DNA of 64,000 bases. It comes from Cycloclasticus sp. 46_120_T64 (GTDB lineage: Bacteria; Pseudomonadota; Gammaproteobacteria; Methylococcales; Cycloclasticaceae). Shown piece by piece: positions 49,269 through 60,065 of the stretch (within the stretch, counting starts at the first letter, position 1; each line of letters opens with the position of its first letter). Position numbers and translations under genes: made by a program. Below the pieces are notes generated by a model. The model had not been told where the DNA came from. It searched no databases and worked only from the letters and a program-made list of their open reading frames with translations. Where the stretch lies: contig MAAM01000005.1 in NCBI GenBank assembly GCA_002162695.1, forward strand, positions 124,001 through 188,000. Direction: 5' to 3'.

Positions 49269-50611
49269 TAGCCCTCCTTCTCGATGTGAGCCAAATTAGC
49301 GCGTAGCGCCAAACCAAAATCGTGTTTACCTGAATCGACAAACGAACATAACGCTAAATCTTCTTCCGCTAATTCTAATGCGCCTAAAGATTCCGCCGCA
49401 TCGACATCCATCACCACCAACGCACGTAATAACTGTGTTGGTAGAATATCTAAGGGCATAACCCCTTCAAATACGCCAATGGGAACGATCGCACGCGGGC
49501 TACCATGAGCCGAGGTGTCAATCGCAATTTTTTTACTGCGGCTAAAGCTTGAAAACAACGCGTTAGTGAATGAGAACTTTTCTCCAGCGGGGTTTAACCA
49601 ACCAAATAGCTGTCTATCACGGCCTTCTTGCAATAACGATAATTGCACGTGGTAACGGCCTAAATATGCCGCCCAGTTAACAGCCTTAGTGCCGGAAAAC
49701 ACTGAACCCGAAATAACCCGAACGTTATCGGCAGTTAATTCACCGTTGACCAGTTCATCGGTATTTGCACCGATTCTGGTTTTCACCAAACGTGGTTTTT
49801 TAGCCAACGGTCCCGCCAGCGCAATAACACGTTCAACACTTAACAAGCCTGTGGTAAAGAGCTTACCGATCGCAATAACGTCTTGATAGCCAATCGTCCA
49901 CGAGATCTTTTTTGCGTTAACGGGGCTAATAAAATGCATATGTGTGCCCGAGAGTCCCGCAGGATGAGGGCCTGAAAACTCAGCCACATCAACCATTGTC
50001 GGAACATCGACTGCCGCACCCGCCGCTTTACTCACGTAAACCTTATCGTCTGCCAAACGAGACAACACGGTTAAGCCGTTTTTAAAGGCCTCCGAATCGG
50101 CCGCGATCACCACCACAGGGTCAGCCGCTAACGGGTTGGTATCCATCGCCGATACGTGAATCGCTACAGGACGAGTTGAAGACGCCGGTATTTTGCTAAA
50201 AGGGCGGGTTCTAAAAGCCGTCCACAAACCAGATTCAACTAAGTTTGCTACGACCGCGTCCGTATCAAGCCCAGCGAGTTTATTAGCTGAATACTTGTTG
50301 AACTCTACTTTCTCGTCACCGTCTAGTTCGATGACCACGGTACGTAAAACACGCTTTTCACCACGATTAATACCTTTAACGATTCCGCTACCCGGTGAGG
50401 TGAAATTCACCCCTTCGGTTTTTTTATCGCTAAATAGAATTTGCCCCAGTTTTACCCGATCGCCTTCCTTAACTAGCATGGTAGGCTTCATATCGATGTA
50501 ATCTTTGCCGACGAGGGCAACACTGGAAACCTGATTACCTTCTGAAATTACTTGATCTGGCGCGCCAGTAATTGGCAAATCCAAACCCTTTTTAATCTTA
50601 AAGTGATTCAT
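49268..50611 (-). CDS. nqrA: Na+-NQR subunit A
   Basis: 447-residue soluble subunit and first gene of the cluster, ATG 50611. [18 protein letters not shown] at the start and [16 protein letters not shown] match the family. NqrA forms part of the quinone-binding region. The nqrABCDEF-apbE-nqrM genes are nearly contiguous on the minus strand, and the complex pumps Na+ during NADH oxidation by ubiquinone. Confidence 0.97.
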   Translation of the reverse strand: MNHFKIKKGLDLPITGAPDQVISEGNQVSSVALVGKDYIDMKPTMLVKEGDRVKLGQILFSDKKTEGVNFTSPGSGIVKGINRGEKRVLRTVVIELDGDEKVEFNKYSANKLAGLDTDAVVANLVESGLWTAFRTRPFSKIPASSTRPVAIHVSAMDTNPLAADPVVVIAADSEAFKNGLTVLSRLADDKVYVSKAAGAAVDVPTMVDVAEFSGPHPAGLSGTHMHFISPVNAKKISWTIGYQDVIAIGKLFTTGLLSVERVIALAGPLAKKPRLVKTRIGANTDELVNGELTADNVRVISGSVFSGTKAVNWAAYLGRYHVQLSLLQEGRDRQLFGWLNPAGEKFSFTNALFSSFSRSKKIAIDTSAHGSPRAIVPIGVFEGVMPLDILPTQLLRALVVMDVDAAESLGALELAEEDLALCSFVDSGKHDFGLALRANLAHIEKEG

Positions 50612-50750
50612 TGATTAGGCTTCTTTTAATTGATTTCATTTACTCACGGACCGCTATGCCCAATACCTCGCTAGAAATATTGTTGCAAAAACAGCACGAA
50701 AAACTTGCCGGATTTTACTACATACGACGTTCCCATTCAATATGAACGCA

Positions 50751-51524
50751 CTAATTCTTAATCCCGACCCCTTTATTCAACAGCCTCAAACTGAACCAGA
50801 TTAAACTCACGATAAATACCAAAATAACCACAAAACCACTCAGCACCGAAATATCTGATTCACCTAAAATACTATAGCGGAATACATTAATAATATAAAA
50901 AACGGGGTTCAACATCGATAACTTCTGCCAAAATTCCGGCAGCATGTCTATCGAGTAAAAAACCCCACCGAGATAAATCAACGGCGTCAACACAAAAGTC
51001 GGCACGATTGAAATATCATCAAAACTCTGCGCATAAACCGCATTAATAAATCCCGCTGTAGAAAATAAAATGCCAGTCAGTAAAAAAACCACTATCATCA
51101 TCACGGGGTTTGCCACCTGCAGGTCGGCAAAGAACATCGACACCAAGGTAACTAATAGACCAACGATCAAACCTCGAAACACCCCGCCTGAAATATATCC
51201 CGTCAAAATCACCCAGGGCGGAATCGGCGCCACCAACATCTCCTCAATATTATGTTGGAACTTGGTTCCATAAAACGACGACACCACGTTTGCATACGCA
51301 TTGCTAATCACCGTCATCAGAATCAACCCCGGCACAATGAACTCCATATAATCATAACCATTCATCTTGCCAATGCGCGAACCGATCAGGGTGCCAAAAA
51401 TCAGGAAATACAAACTTGTCGTAATCACCGACGGCAATAAGGTTTGCATCCAAATACGTAGGAACCGCCTAACTTCCTTATGTGCGATGGTCATCAAGGC
51501 CACCCTATACTCTTTATTAAACAC
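50751..51524 (-). CDS. ABC-2 type permease (YadH-like)
   Basis: 257 residues with six membrane segments. FSTAGFINAVYAQSFDDISIVPTFVLTPLIYLGGVFYS and LNPVFYIINVFRYSILG are the ABC-2 permease blocks of the YadH/NodJ type. It starts 3 bp after the ATPase gene, so the two form one exporter; the substrate is unknown. Confidence 0.93.
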   Translation of the reverse strand: MFNKEYRVALMTIAHKEVRRFLRIWMQTLLPSVITTSLYFLIFGTLIGSRIGKMNGYDYMEFIVPGLILMTVISNAYANVVSSFYGTKFQHNIEEMLVAPIPPWVILTGYISGGVFRGLIVGLLVTLVSMFFADLQVANPVMMIVVFLLTGILFSTAGFINAVYAQSFDDISIVPTFVLTPLIYLGGVFYSIDMLPEFWQKLSMLNPVFYIINVFRYSILGESDISVLSGFVVILVFIVSLIWFSLRLLNKGVGIKN

Positions 51525-51527
51525 CCG

Positions 51528-52445
51528 TTAAGCCCTCTTACTCTCTAATAAATTAAGGAACAACTGCTCCAGCCGATTCGATTGATTACGCATTCCCGAC
51601 ACCTTGATACCTTGTTGATCTAACCCCACAAATAAGGCATTCAAACCGACCTCCTTTTGCACCGCGACCAACCAAGTCGTTTCGTCGATACTACTCATTC
51701 GACAGCCTTCGATCTCCGGCATGCTCTGCACAGGCTTCTCCAAACTCAAAACCAGCGACTCTTCGTCAGCCTGCTCCAACAAATTTTTCATATCGGTGCT
51801 TTTGATCACCTCACCCTTATCGATGATAGCAATATGCTTACACAGGCTCTCCGCTTCCTCTAAGTAATGCGTGGTTAGTATAATGGTCGTACCTGCTGCA
51901 TTAATCTCCTTAAAAAACGCCCACATCGACCGACGAATTTCAATATCGACCCCAGCGGTTGGCTCATCTAAGATCAATAACTTAGGCTCATGCACCAAGG
52001 CACGCGCAATCATCAACCGTCGCTTCATGCCACCAGATAAGGTCCGCGAAGCCACCCCGCGTTTATCCCATAACTCCAATTGTTTCAAACATATCTCGGC
52101 GCGTTGCAGCGCTTGTTTGCGCGGGATGCCGTAATAACCCGCCTGCGAAACAACAATATCGAATACATTTTCAAATTGATTAAAATTAAATTCTTGCGGC
52201 ACCAAGCCTATGCAACGCTTCACCGCTTCCGGCTCTGTATCCAAGTCATACCCGAACACGGTCACCGAACCCGATGTTTTATTCACCAAAGAGGCAATAA
52301 TGCCAATGGTGGTCGACTTACCGGCGCCATTTGCCCCAAGTAAAGCAAAGAAATCCCCCTGCTTAACCTGCAAGTCCACCCCTTTTAGAGCACGTAGCCC
52401 GTCGCCATAACATTTTGTTAATTGCTTTATTTCAAGTGCATTCAT
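51528..52445 (-). CDS. ABC transporter ATP-binding protein (YadG-like)
   Basis: 305 residues: Walker A GANGAGKSTT, signature LSGGMKRRLMIARALVHEP, Walker B LLILDEPTAGVD and H-loop TTHYLEEAE. The C-terminal ~80 residues are the usual extension of ABC-2 ATPases. Partner of the downstream permease. Confidence 0.95.
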   Translation of the reverse strand: MNALEIKQLTKCYGDGLRALKGVDLQVKQGDFFALLGANGAGKSTTIGIIASLVNKTSGSVTVFGYDLDTEPEAVKRCIGLVPQEFNFNQFENVFDIVVSQAGYYGIPRKQALQRAEICLKQLELWDKRGVASRTLSGGMKRRLMIARALVHEPKLLILDEPTAGVDIEIRRSMWAFFKEINAAGTTIILTTHYLEEAESLCKHIAIIDKGEVIKSTDMKNLLEQADEESLVLSLEKPVQSMPEIEGCRMSSIDETTWLVAVQKEVGLNALFVGLDQQGIKVSGMRNQSNRLEQLFLNLLESKRA

Positions 52446-52556
52446 GATCTACCATCGTCAAAATCAGATAATCCGGTTAATATTAAGTCCTTTCTTATGC
52501 GTCAATAGTTTAACGTATAATCCTCTTCCAATTTCACGTCATTAGGTTATTCAAAT

Positions 52557-54827
52557 ATGTCAGATAAGCTCAGCCAAAACGCCTTACACTACCACCGACA
52601 CCCCAAGCCCGGAAAAATTGAAGTCGTTGCCACGAAGACGTTAAGCAACCAAGACGACCTCGCCTTAGCCTACAGCCCTGGCGTTGCTGAGCCCTGCTTA
52701 GAAATAGCCAAAGATCCCTCCACCGCCGCACTGTACACCTCGCGCAGCAACTTAGTCGCCGTTATCACTAATGGTACCGCGGTTCTAGGACTGGGCGATA
52801 TCGGCCCTCTAGCCTCAAAACCTGTGATGGAAGGCAAAGGCGTTTTATTCAAAAAATTTGGTGGCGTGGATGTATTTGATATCGAAATCGACGAAAAAGA
52901 CCCCGATAAATTCGTCGATATTGTCGCCAGCCTCGCACCCACCTTTGGCGGCATTAACCTAGAGGACATCAAAGCGCCCGAGTGCTTCTTTATCGAACAA
53001 AAACTCAGTGAACGTATGGATATCCCTGTATTCCACGACGATCAACACGGCACCGCCATTATTACCGCCGCCGCTATTATTAACGGTTTAATCGTTGCGA
53101 AGAAAAACATCGAGGACGTACGCCTGGTTGCTTCCGGCGCAGGCGCAGCAGGCATCGCTTGCCTAGACATGTTAGTAAAAATGGGTCTGAAGCGAGAAAG
53201 CATTCTTGTCTGCGATAGCAAAGGCGTTATTTACGATGGACGCCCCGGCAACATGGACGACAGAAAACAACGCTACGCGGCAAAAACCGAGATCCGCACT
53301 TTAGCAGAAGCGATCGTTGGTGCTGATATTTTCCTCGGCGTATCACGCGCTGGCATGATGAGCCAAGAAATGGTCAAGCAAATGGCCGCTTCACCCATTA
53401 TTTTCGCCTTAGCCAACCCCGTACCTGAAATCTTACCTGAGGAAATCAAAGCTGTCCGCGCCGACGCGATTATCGCCACCGGACGTTCGGATTACCCAAA
53501 CCAGGTAAACAATGTACTCTGCTTCCCTTACATTTTCCGCGGAGCACTCGACGTAGGCGCCAGCACCATCAACGAAGAAATGAAACTGGCCTGTATTCGC
53601 GCACTCTCCGAACTCGCACAAAAAGCGGTCAATGACGATAGCGACAGCTACGCCGGCAACACACCTGTATTCGGCGCAGAGTACCTAATCCCCCGTCCAT
53701 TCGACCCCAATTTGATAGTTGATATACCCATGGCCGTGGCGAAAGCGGCAATGGACAGTGGTGTTGCCACTAAGCCTATCGAAGACTTCGCGCAATACCG
53801 GGAGTCTCTAGAACGTTACGTTTACCGTTCAGGCATGGTGATGAAACCTATCTTTGATCAAGCCAAACAAACCCCTAAACGAGTCGTTTATGCGGAAGGT
53901 GAAAATGAAAAGGTACTTCGAGCCATTCAAGAAGTACTCAGCGGCGGACTTGCTAAGCCGATCTTAATCGGTCGAAAAAACACCATTCAAGCCACCATTA
54001 ACGAGTTAGGGCTGAGCATCGACATCAATACCGATATTGACGTCATTGAACCGGATAACAACCCCTACTTCGAAGAGTGCGCACAAACTTATCACAAAGC
54101 AAAAGAACGCAAGGGAGTATCACTTGCTCTCGCCAGAAATTACGTTCGCACCAAAAACACCGTACTAGCATCCCTATTGGTGAAGCTCGGCAAGGCTGAC
54201 GCGATGATTTGCGGCATGGTCGGCAATTACCACCGCCACCTTGGCCACATCACCGACATATTAGATAAAAAACCCGGTATTGAGAAAGTCGCCGCGATGA
54301 GTGTCGTCGTCATCCCTAAAGGAGTTTATTTCTTCTGTGACACCATGGTAAACCGCAATCCCAACACCGAAGAGCTCGTCGCCATGACCCTACAAGCAGC
54401 AGAATGCGTGAAGCGTTTTGGCATCTCACCGAAGGCCGCCATGTTGTCACATTCTAACTTCGGTAGTGATGACAATGAAGAAGCCAGCAAAATGGCCGAG
54501 GCCGCGCGCATCTTGCATGAAAAACACCCGCATATTGAAGTAGAAGGCGAAATACAAGCCGATGCTGCGCTACTGCAAGAGCTCCGCAAAGAAATGATTA
54601 GCAATTCAAAGTTAGAAGGCACCGCCAACTTATTTGTCTTCCCTAACCTCGACGCTGCCAACACATCATTCAACCTGCTTCGAATTCTAAGTGACGGCAT
54701 CAGCCTAGGCCCTATCTTATTAGGCATTGAAAAACCCGTGCACGTTTTAAAACCGCTAGCCTCGATCAGGCGCATCCTAAACATGACGGCTTTATGCTCC
54801 GCAGAACACGAAACCAATAAGAATTAA
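52557..54827 (+). CDS. maeB: NADP-dependent malic enzyme with phosphotransacetylase-like domain
   Basis: 756 residues in two parts. Residues 1-~430 are the malic enzyme: [54 protein letters not shown] and [14 protein letters not shown]. Residues ~430-756 are a phosphate acetyltransferase-like domain ([46 protein letters not shown]), which in MaeB is regulatory and binds acetyl-CoA rather than acting as an enzyme. It converts malate to pyruvate with NADPH. Divergent from the ABC-2 pair, with TATAAT-like sequence upstream. Confidence 0.96.
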   Translation: MSDKLSQNALHYHRHPKPGKIEVVATKTLSNQDDLALAYSPGVAEPCLEIAKDPSTAALYTSRSNLVAVITNGTAVLGLGDIGPLASKPVMEGKGVLFKKFGGVDVFDIEIDEKDPDKFVDIVASLAPTFGGINLEDIKAPECFFIEQKLSERMDIPVFHDDQHGTAIITAAAIINGLIVAKKNIEDVRLVASGAGAAGIACLDMLVKMGLKRESILVCDSKGVIYDGRPGNMDDRKQRYAAKTEIRTLAEAIVGADIFLGVSRAGMMSQEMVKQMAASPIIFALANPVPEILPEEIKAVRADAIIATGRSDYPNQVNNVLCFPYIFRGALDVGASTINEEMKLACIRALSELAQKAVNDDSDSYAGNTPVFGAEYLIPRPFDPNLIVDIPMAVAKAAMDSGVATKPIEDFAQYRESLERYVYRSGMVMKPIFDQAKQTPKRVVYAEGENEKVLRAIQEVLSGGLAKPILIGRKNTIQATINELGLSIDINTDIDVIEPDNNPYFEECAQTYHKAKERKGVSLALARNYVRTKNTVLASLLVKLGKADAMICGMVGNYHRHLGHITDILDKKPGIEKVAAMSVVVIPKGVYFFCDTMVNRNPNTEELVAMTLQAAECVKRFGISPKAAMLSHSNFGSDDNEEASKMAEAARILHEKHPHIEVEGEIQADAALLQELRKEMISNSKLEGTANLFVFPNLDAANTSFNLLRILSDGISLGPILLGIEKPVHVLKPLASIRRILNMTALCSAEHETNKN

Positions 54828-54834
54828 GTAAAAC

Positions 54835-54872
54835 AATGTCCGTAATGTGAACTCCATCGCATTACGGACATT
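54835..54872 (+). terminator. 13-bp inverted repeat after maeB
   Basis: AATGTCCGTAATG (54835-54847) and CATTACGGACATT (54860-54872) are perfect complements with a 12-base loop, eight bases after the maeB stop. The stem is strong but the tail is ATAGTTTC, so termination is likely but not of the classic form. Confidence 0.55.
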
Positions 54873-54888
54873 ATAGTTTCAACTATAA
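54871..54888. other. Second, adjacent inverted repeat
   Basis: TTATAGT (54871-54877) and ACTATAA (54882-54888) around TTCA. It touches the end of the maeB hairpin and lies 34 bp before the next ATG, where it could overlap the promoter of that small gene. Confidence 0.35.
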
Positions 54889-54921
54889 TATCGTTATGTA
54901 GAAAACTACTCGGTAATTATT

Positions 54922-55155
54922 ATGGATGTTGGATCAATTAGTCAGAACGCTCTATTGGGCATCAACAAGGGCGTCAACCAAGCAAATGAAGCCAGCCAGA
55001 ACCTCGCCAGCCGAGATCAACTGAGCGGTGAAAACACAAACTCAGCAAAAGAACTCATCGCGCTGAAAGAGGCTGAGACTCAGGTTCAAATATCGGCCAA
55101 AGTTGCACAAACCGCGGGTGATGTGATCGGTAGCATCATCGATATTAAGGCTTAA
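54922..55155 (+). CDS. Small conserved helical protein, unknown
   Basis: 77 residues, hydrophilic, with no cysteine and no signal. The C-terminal half (AKELIALKEAETQVQISAKVAQTAGDVIGSIIDI) is a long amphipathic helix that resembles the ends of axial flagellar proteins in style; I recall similar orphan proteins in other gammaproteobacteria but not their function. No flagellar gene is nearby. Confidence 0.65.
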   Translation: MDVGSISQNALLGINKGVNQANEASQNLASRDQLSGENTNSAKELIALKEAETQVQISAKVAQTAGDVIGSIIDIKA

Positions 55156-55300
55156 CCCCAAAGCCCCTTCAGTGGCTTTTCACCACTAAAACCTTCCCCA
55201 GCTTCCATTAGCAAGCGGCTATTTTTTAGTCGCGCTAGTTATCCGCCAGCAGAGTGTTGTAAAATAACCTTTTTTTAACTATATAGAAAAGGACACTACC

Positions 55301-55903
55301 TTGGAAACTGAGAAACAGAAACTTAGCTACACCATGGGCCAACAAATTGGCGGCGGCATTCAGCAAGACAAATTAGACGTTGAAACTGAAGCACTTGTTT
55401 TAGGCTTAACACACAGTTTAAACGGTGATAAATGTCTATTAGAGCCTGCAGAAATGCGTGAAGTTATCGAAGCGTTCCAAAAGAAAATGCAAGAGCAAGC
55501 ATCTGCAGCTCAGCAAGGTAACGCTGACGTAGGCACTAAATTTTTAGCCGACAACCTTAACAACGACGGTGTTATCGCGCTAGATAGCGGCATGCAATAC
55601 ATCGTTCTTAATGAAGGCGAAGGCGACAAACCTGCTGCAACCGATACCGTTGATGTACATTACGAAGGCAGCCTAATTAACGGCACTGTTTTTGATAGCT
55701 CAATTAAACGTGGCGAACCAGCAACATTCCCAGTTAATGGCGTCATTCAAGGCTGGCAAGAAGCCTTACAGTTGATGAATGTTGGCGCGAAATGGAAAGT
55801 ATTTATTCCATCAGAGCTAGCTTACGGCGCACAAGGTGCTGGCGGCGACATTGGCCCAAATGAAACATTAATATTTGAAATGGAGCTTTTAGCCATCAAA
55901 TAA
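55301..55903 (+). CDS. FKBP-type peptidyl-prolyl isomerase (FklB/FkpA-like)
   Basis: 200 residues: an N-terminal helical dimerisation part (KLSYTMGQQIGGGIQQ, EMREVIEAFQKKMQEQ) and a C-terminal FKBP domain with VDVHYEGSLINGTVFDSS, FPVNGVIQGWQEALQLM and IPSELAYGAQGAG. No signal peptide, so it is more like cytoplasmic FklB than periplasmic FkpA. The start is TTG 55301 with AAAAGGA upstream. It is convergent with fabB behind a shared terminator. Confidence 0.93.
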   Translation: METEKQKLSYTMGQQIGGGIQQDKLDVETEALVLGLTHSLNGDKCLLEPAEMREVIEAFQKKMQEQASAAQQGNADVGTKFLADNLNNDGVIALDSGMQYIVLNEGEGDKPAATDTVDVHYEGSLINGTVFDSSIKRGEPATFPVNGVIQGWQEALQLMNVGAKWKVFIPSELAYGAQGAGGDIGPNETLIFEMELLAIK

Positions 55904-55915
55904 GCTTTTCATTAG

Positions 55916-55953
55916 GCATAAAAAAACCGGCTTTTAAGCCGGTTTTTTTATGC
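55916..55953. terminator. Bidirectional terminator between the FKBP gene and fabB
   Basis: The stem AAACCGGCTT/AAGCCGGTTT (55924-55933 and 55936-55945) is inside a larger palindrome with A- and T-runs and outer GCAT/ATGC arms. It serves both convergent genes. Confidence 0.93.
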
Positions 55954-55966
55954 CTAAAATACAGTT

Positions 55967-57184
55967 CTACGCTTTGTAGCGCTGCATAACCAAGGTTGCA
56001 TTTGTACCACCAAAACCAAAGCTATTCGACATAATCGTATTCAAGCTAGCATTTTCAACTTTTTCTTGAACAATTGAAACACCGGCTGCCGCTTCATCCA
56101 AGTCATCGATATTAGCCGATGCCGTAATAAAATTATCTTTCATCATTAATAAACAATAGATAGCTTCTTGAACACCTGCCGCACCAAGCGAATGCCCAGA
56201 CAAGGACTTAGTTGACCCAATAGGCGGTGTACTTTCACCAAACACAGCCTTAACCGCTTTAAGCTCGGCAATATCCCCTACTGGCGTACTGGTACCATGC
56301 GCATTAATATAATCAATCGGCGCATCGACATTTTCCATCGCCATTTGCATACAACGTGTCGCACCTTCACCTGACGGAGCAACCATGTCGTAACCATCAG
56401 AAGTAGCACCATAACCGACTAGCTCGGCATAAATTTTCGCACCACGAGCCAACGCAACATCTAACGCCTCAACCACAACCGCACCACCACCACCTGCAAT
56501 AACAAAACCATCACGATCCGCATCATAAGCACGTGATGCTAACTCAGGCGTTTCATTTCTTTTCTTAGAAAGCGCGCCCATCGCGTCGAACATCATCGTT
56601 AACGACCAATGCTCTTCTTCACCGCCGCCGGCAAACACTCGATCTTGCTTACCCAACTGGATAAGCTCCATCGCATTACCAATGCAGTGAGAACTCGTCG
56701 CACAGGCTGATGTAATTGAATAGTTCACACCCTTAATTTTATACGGTGTTGCCAAACCCGCTGATACCGTGCTGCTCATCGTTCTTGGCACCATATAAGG
56801 CCCAACTCGACGAATACCTTTATTTTCAAGGATATTCAAAGCATCATCGACATTTTTTGTTGACGCCCCACCAGAGCCCATAATCAAACCCGTTTTAGGG
56901 TTAGAAACTTCTTCTTCGGTCAGACCCGCATCATCAATAGCCTGCTGCATCGACACATAGGCATAAGCAGCCGCATCACCCATAAAACGACGCGCCTTGC
57001 GGTCGATTAACTCATCAAGGTTAATCTTCGGGACCCCGGCAACCTGGCTGCGGAAACCTTTTTCCTTATATTCTTCAACAAATGAAATCCCTGACTTACC
57101 TGCTTTCAAAGACTCAGCAACACTATCGGCATCACTTCCTAAAGAGGAAACAATTCCCATACCAGTAATAACAACACGTCTCAT
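55967..57184 (-). CDS. fabB: 3-oxoacyl-ACP synthase I
   Basis: FabB elongates acyl-ACP and is needed for unsaturated fatty acids. 405 residues from ATG 57184 ([16 protein letters not shown]), where AGAGGG gives a good ribosome site. The frame is open back to 57265, but that would run into fabA. Catalytic residues are visible: Cys in [11 protein letters not shown], His in [12 protein letters not shown] and His in [12 protein letters not shown]. It follows fabA after 13 bp, the classic fabAB pair. Confidence 0.98.
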   Translation of the reverse strand: MRRVVITGMGIVSSLGSDADSVAESLKAGKSGISFVEEYKEKGFRSQVAGVPKINLDELIDRKARRFMGDAAAYAYVSMQQAIDDAGLTEEEVSNPKTGLIMGSGGASTKNVDDALNILENKGIRRVGPYMVPRTMSSTVSAGLATPYKIKGVNYSITSACATSSHCIGNAMELIQLGKQDRVFAGGGEEEHWSLTMMFDAMGALSKKRNETPELASRAYDADRDGFVIAGGGGAVVVEALDVALARGAKIYAELVGYGATSDGYDMVAPSGEGATRCMQMAMENVDAPIDYINAHGTSTPVGDIAELKAVKAVFGESTPPIGSTKSLSGHSLGAAGVQEAIYCLLMMKDNFITASANIDDLDEAAAGVSIVQEKVENASLNTIMSNSFGFGGTNATLVMQRYKA

Positions 57185-57197
57185 TTTAATCCCTCTG

Positions 57198-57722
57198 TTA
57201 GAAATTCTCTGTCGATGTAAACAAACCGACTCGTAAGTCCTTCGCTTCATAGATGACTTTTCCATCCACTTCCATCACCGCATCAGCAATACCCATGACC
57301 AACTTTCTCATGATCACACGTTTCATATCAATTTTATAAACCACTCGTTTAGCTGTCGGTAGCACCTGACCGGTAAACTTAAGCTCACCCACGCCTAATG
57401 CACGGCCACGGCCTAAGCCACCTTTCCAACCAAGAAAGAAGCCAACCAATTGCCACATCGCATCCAAGCCTAGGCAACCAGGCATCACCGGATCACCCGG
57501 GAAGTGACAATCAAAAAACCATAAATCAGGGTTAATATCTAACTCAGCAATAATTTGCCCTTTACCATGCGGGCCGCCATCTTCGGTAATCGATGGGATC
57601 CTGTCGACCATCAACATATTAGGCATCGGTAGCTGTGCATTGCCTGGACCAAACAATTCTCCACGGCCACAACTTAATAATTCGTCTCTGTTATATGAAT
57701 TTTGCTTCTTAGAGTCAGTCAA
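57198..57722 (-). CDS. fabA: 3-hydroxydecanoyl-ACP dehydratase/isomerase
   Basis: FabA dehydrates 3-hydroxydecanoyl-ACP and isomerises the product to cis-3-decenoyl-ACP, starting unsaturated fatty-acid synthesis. 174 residues with [20 protein letters not shown] holding the catalytic His and Asp, and [14 protein letters not shown]. First gene of fabA-fabB. The 165 bp upstream carry its promoter; I looked for a FabR-like palindrome and found none. Confidence 0.98.
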   Translation of the reverse strand: MTDSKKQNSYNRDELLSCGRGELFGPGNAQLPMPNMLMVDRIPSITEDGGPHGKGQIIAELDINPDLWFFDCHFPGDPVMPGCLGLDAMWQLVGFFLGWKGGLGRGRALGVGELKFTGQVLPTAKRVVYKIDMKRVIMRKLVMGIADAVMEVDGKVIYEAKDLRVGLFTSTENF

Positions 57723-57887
57723 AACACTAGTTCCTTATATTTATGTACTTACCCACAATATTTTGTGGAATTTTCGAGGGATATATAATACTTGTTCTTT
57801 TACAAATGAGCGAGGTACTTAAGCCATCTAACATTAATGACCGCTCAGTCAGCCTAGAAAAACTAGCCGACAGGCGACAAATAATAT

Positions 57888-58604
57888 TTATTCTGGGTTA
57901 TAAAAGTCGGAATAAAAATTCTTCGCAGCTAAGCTCTTACCCTCAATTAACGTCTTAGCCACCGCCTCAACCATTGCCGGAGAACCCGCTGAGTAAGCGT
58001 CCCACCCCGACAGGTCATCACCCATTAGTTTATTAACCACGTCGGTAATCAAACCACTATGCCCATCCCAGTCGTCTTGGTCGGACAAAGCAGGAATAAA
58101 GTGAAAACCCGCGTATTTCTTCGCCAATTGGTGCATATAGTCGATTTCCAGCAACTCATCTTCCTCGCGAGCACCGAGAAAGTAATGAACCTCACGGCCA
58201 GCCAACTGATCAGCCTCATCCAAATAATGAATCATCGAACGAATATAGCTCGCGCCAGAAGCACCCGCAATAAATACGATATTACTGCCCCTATCTTCAC
58301 GTAAAAAAGCATCACCCATCGGCATAGCAAACTGTACCTCATCGCCATCTTTCAGCGAAAACAAATAACTCGCACCCGCCCCCAACTTATCTTCCTTAAC
58401 CAACAGTTCAACCGTACTGTTCTTATTCGGTGATGAGGCAATGGAATAATAAGACTGCTTATCACTATCGGGAAGAAAAACGGCCAAGTATTGCCCCGCC
58501 TTAAAATCCACCTGAGCAGGCTCTACCAATTGAAATTCAATCAGTAAGATCCCCTTGCTAACGAGGTGAGAGGAAACCACTTTGGCTAGATGCGTTGCTT
58601 GCAT
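57888..58604 (-). CDS. NAD(P)H-flavin reductase family protein (Fre/LuxG-like)
   Basis: 238 residues with an FAD/FMN-binding barrel and an NAD-binding domain (VFIAGASGASYIRSMIHYL; DAYSAGSPAMVEAVAKTL). The flavin motif, normally R-x-Y/F-S, reads SYYS (residues 51-54), so the usual arginine is missing. FYSDFYNPE at the C-terminus resembles the Fre/LuxG ending. It probably reduces flavin or passes electrons to a partner; the altered motif leaves the cofactor in doubt. Confidence 0.82.
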   Translation of the reverse strand: MQATHLAKVVSSHLVSKGILLIEFQLVEPAQVDFKAGQYLAVFLPDSDKQSYYSIASSPNKNSTVELLVKEDKLGAGASYLFSLKDGDEVQFAMPMGDAFLREDRGSNIVFIAGASGASYIRSMIHYLDEADQLAGREVHYFLGAREEDELLEIDYMHQLAKKYAGFHFIPALSDQDDWDGHSGLITDVVNKLMGDDLSGWDAYSAGSPAMVEAVAKTLIEGKSLAAKNFYSDFYNPE

Positions 58605-58734
58605 AAATTCAGTCTTTATTTATATTGTCATAAAAACCGCAGCGGGCACGCTACGGATAAACCATCATTTTATTACATCTCAGCAATAACAACACCCTAA
58701 TCATCATCCAAATGCTGTCGCTCGGCGGCTAAAA

Positions 58735-58974
58735 CTACAACCAATCATCAAGCTCATCGCCACTTAACTCCTCAATCGTATACCGATTAAAATCACGATA
58801 GGACGTCCAATCATGTTTTTTCTGCAGCAATTCGCCGCCCTCATGCTCACTCGCGTGGTTCATTCTCCGCTCATAATCCAGCAGTTTCTGATCACTATAA
58901 AGATTACATTTTTTCAGGAAATCGATAATAATTGATTTTTTATCCTGCAAACTTACCGATTTAACACCCATCAT
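58735..58974 (-). CDS. Small hypothetical protein
   Basis: 79 residues from ATG 58974, chosen because AGGAGG and AAGGAG lie just upstream; the frame is open to 59007. Acidic C-terminus (EELSGDELDDWL), a central helix with KCNLYSDQKLLDYERRM. No signal, membrane segment or known motif. It is divergent from ubiX and about 130 bp from the flavin reductase gene. Not recognised. Confidence 0.6.
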   Translation of the reverse strand: MMGVKSVSLQDKKSIIIDFLKKCNLYSDQKLLDYERRMNHASEHEGGELLQKKHDWTSYRDFNRYTIEELSGDELDDWL

Positions 58975-59055
58975 CGCTCCTTCCTCCTCGTTGACCTTTA
59001 AAAACATTAATCCTATGCTGTTAAATATAGCTTATATGGCTCCATACTATCTTCT

Positions 59056-59631
59056 ATGAAAAAGAAAATTATTATCGCGATAACCGGCGCCTCCGGCTCA
59101 ATTTACGGCACTCGCCTACTCGAAATATTACAGGGCATCGACGAGGTCGAAAGCCACTTGATTCTGTCAGCCTCCGGCGCGTTGACCGCACAGCATGAAC
59201 TCAAGCTCGGAAAATCAGCCATTCACGCCCTAGCCGACGTCGTACACCACCCCAAAGATATCGGTGCCACCTTATCGAGCGGCTCCTTCATCACCCACGG
59301 CATGGTCATCGCCCCGTGCTCGATGAAAACACTAGGCTGCATCGCCAACGGCATCGCCGACAACCTGGTCTCGAGAGCCGCCGACGTCGTCTTGAAAGAG
59401 CGCCGAAAACTCATCCTGATGGTTAGAGAAACACCGTTCAACTTAATTCACCTAAGAAACATGTTAACACTCACCGAAATGGGCGCGATCATTGCCCCGC
59501 CGGTACCCGCCTTTTATACCCAACCCAGCAGTATTGATGATATCGTCAACCATACCGTGGGCCGTATACTCGATAGCCTCGACATTCCCGCCGCCGACCA
59601 TGTCACACGCTGGCCGGGGCTCAGTCACTAA
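59056..59631 (+). CDS. ubiX: Flavin prenyltransferase UbiX
   Basis: UbiX attaches a dimethylallyl group to FMN to make the prenylated cofactor used by the decarboxylase UbiD in ubiquinone synthesis. 191 residues with ITGASGSIYGTRLLE, ITHGMVIAPCSMKTLG and VLKERRKLILMVRETP, which carry the flavin and prenyl-phosphate contacts. ubiD is not in this window. A rhodanese gene follows 17 bp downstream. Confidence 0.97.
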   Translation: MKKKIIIAITGASGSIYGTRLLEILQGIDEVESHLILSASGALTAQHELKLGKSAIHALADVVHHPKDIGATLSSGSFITHGMVIAPCSMKTLGCIANGIADNLVSRAADVVLKERRKLILMVRETPFNLIHLRNMLTLTEMGAIIAPPVPAFYTQPSSIDDIVNHTVGRILDSLDIPAADHVTRWPGLSH

Positions 59632-59648
59632 TCAGCACGGAGAAGAGC

Positions 59649-59999
59649 ATGATAAAATCCGCCAAAGACCTTATCTTAGCCGCACAAAAAACCTGTCAAT
59701 GCATCGATGCCGTGGGCGCAAAACAACTATTCGACGAAACAGAACATGGCATTATTTTAGACGTACGCGAACCAAGTGAAACCGAGCAATCATCCATTAA
59801 CGGCTCGATCAATATACCTCGCGGCTTATTAGAAATGAAAATACAAAACCACTGCACAGAACCCAAGCAGCTGATCCTCGTACATTGTGCAGCCGGTGGC
59901 CGAGCCTCATTAGCCGCCGCTAGGCTAGTCGAAATGGGCTATAGCAACGTATATGCGATCATCGAGAAATTCAACGATATAAAAGACAAGCTAGGTTAA
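59649..59999 (+). CDS. Rhodanese-domain protein
   Basis: 116 residues, a single rhodanese domain. The catalytic loop is VHCAAGGRASLAA with the active cysteine; LDVREPSETEQSSINGSINIP is the upstream block. It could transfer sulfur from thiosulfate or a persulfide carrier; the acceptor is unknown. GGAGAAGAG precedes the ATG. It is the last chromosomal gene before the tRNA-Met island. Confidence 0.9.
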   Translation: MIKSAKDLILAAQKTCQCIDAVGAKQLFDETEHGIILDVREPSETEQSSINGSINIPRGLLEMKIQNHCTEPKQLILVHCAAGGRASLAAARLVEMGYSNVYAIIEKFNDIKDKLG

Positions 60000-60065
60000 G
60001 CAGCACAGCGCGGTTGTCACAGACAAGTTTTTTCAACACGGCAGCAAGCATTATTGATGAATAAT

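Noticed and set aside
57185-57265. Upstream start for fabB at 57265
   Set aside because: It would overlap fabA; MRRVVITG at 57184 is the standard FabB start with AGAGGG upstream.
57723-57887. FabR-like operator upstream of fabA
   Set aside because: TTGT and ACAA elements occur around 57793-57806 but do not form a convincing palindrome.
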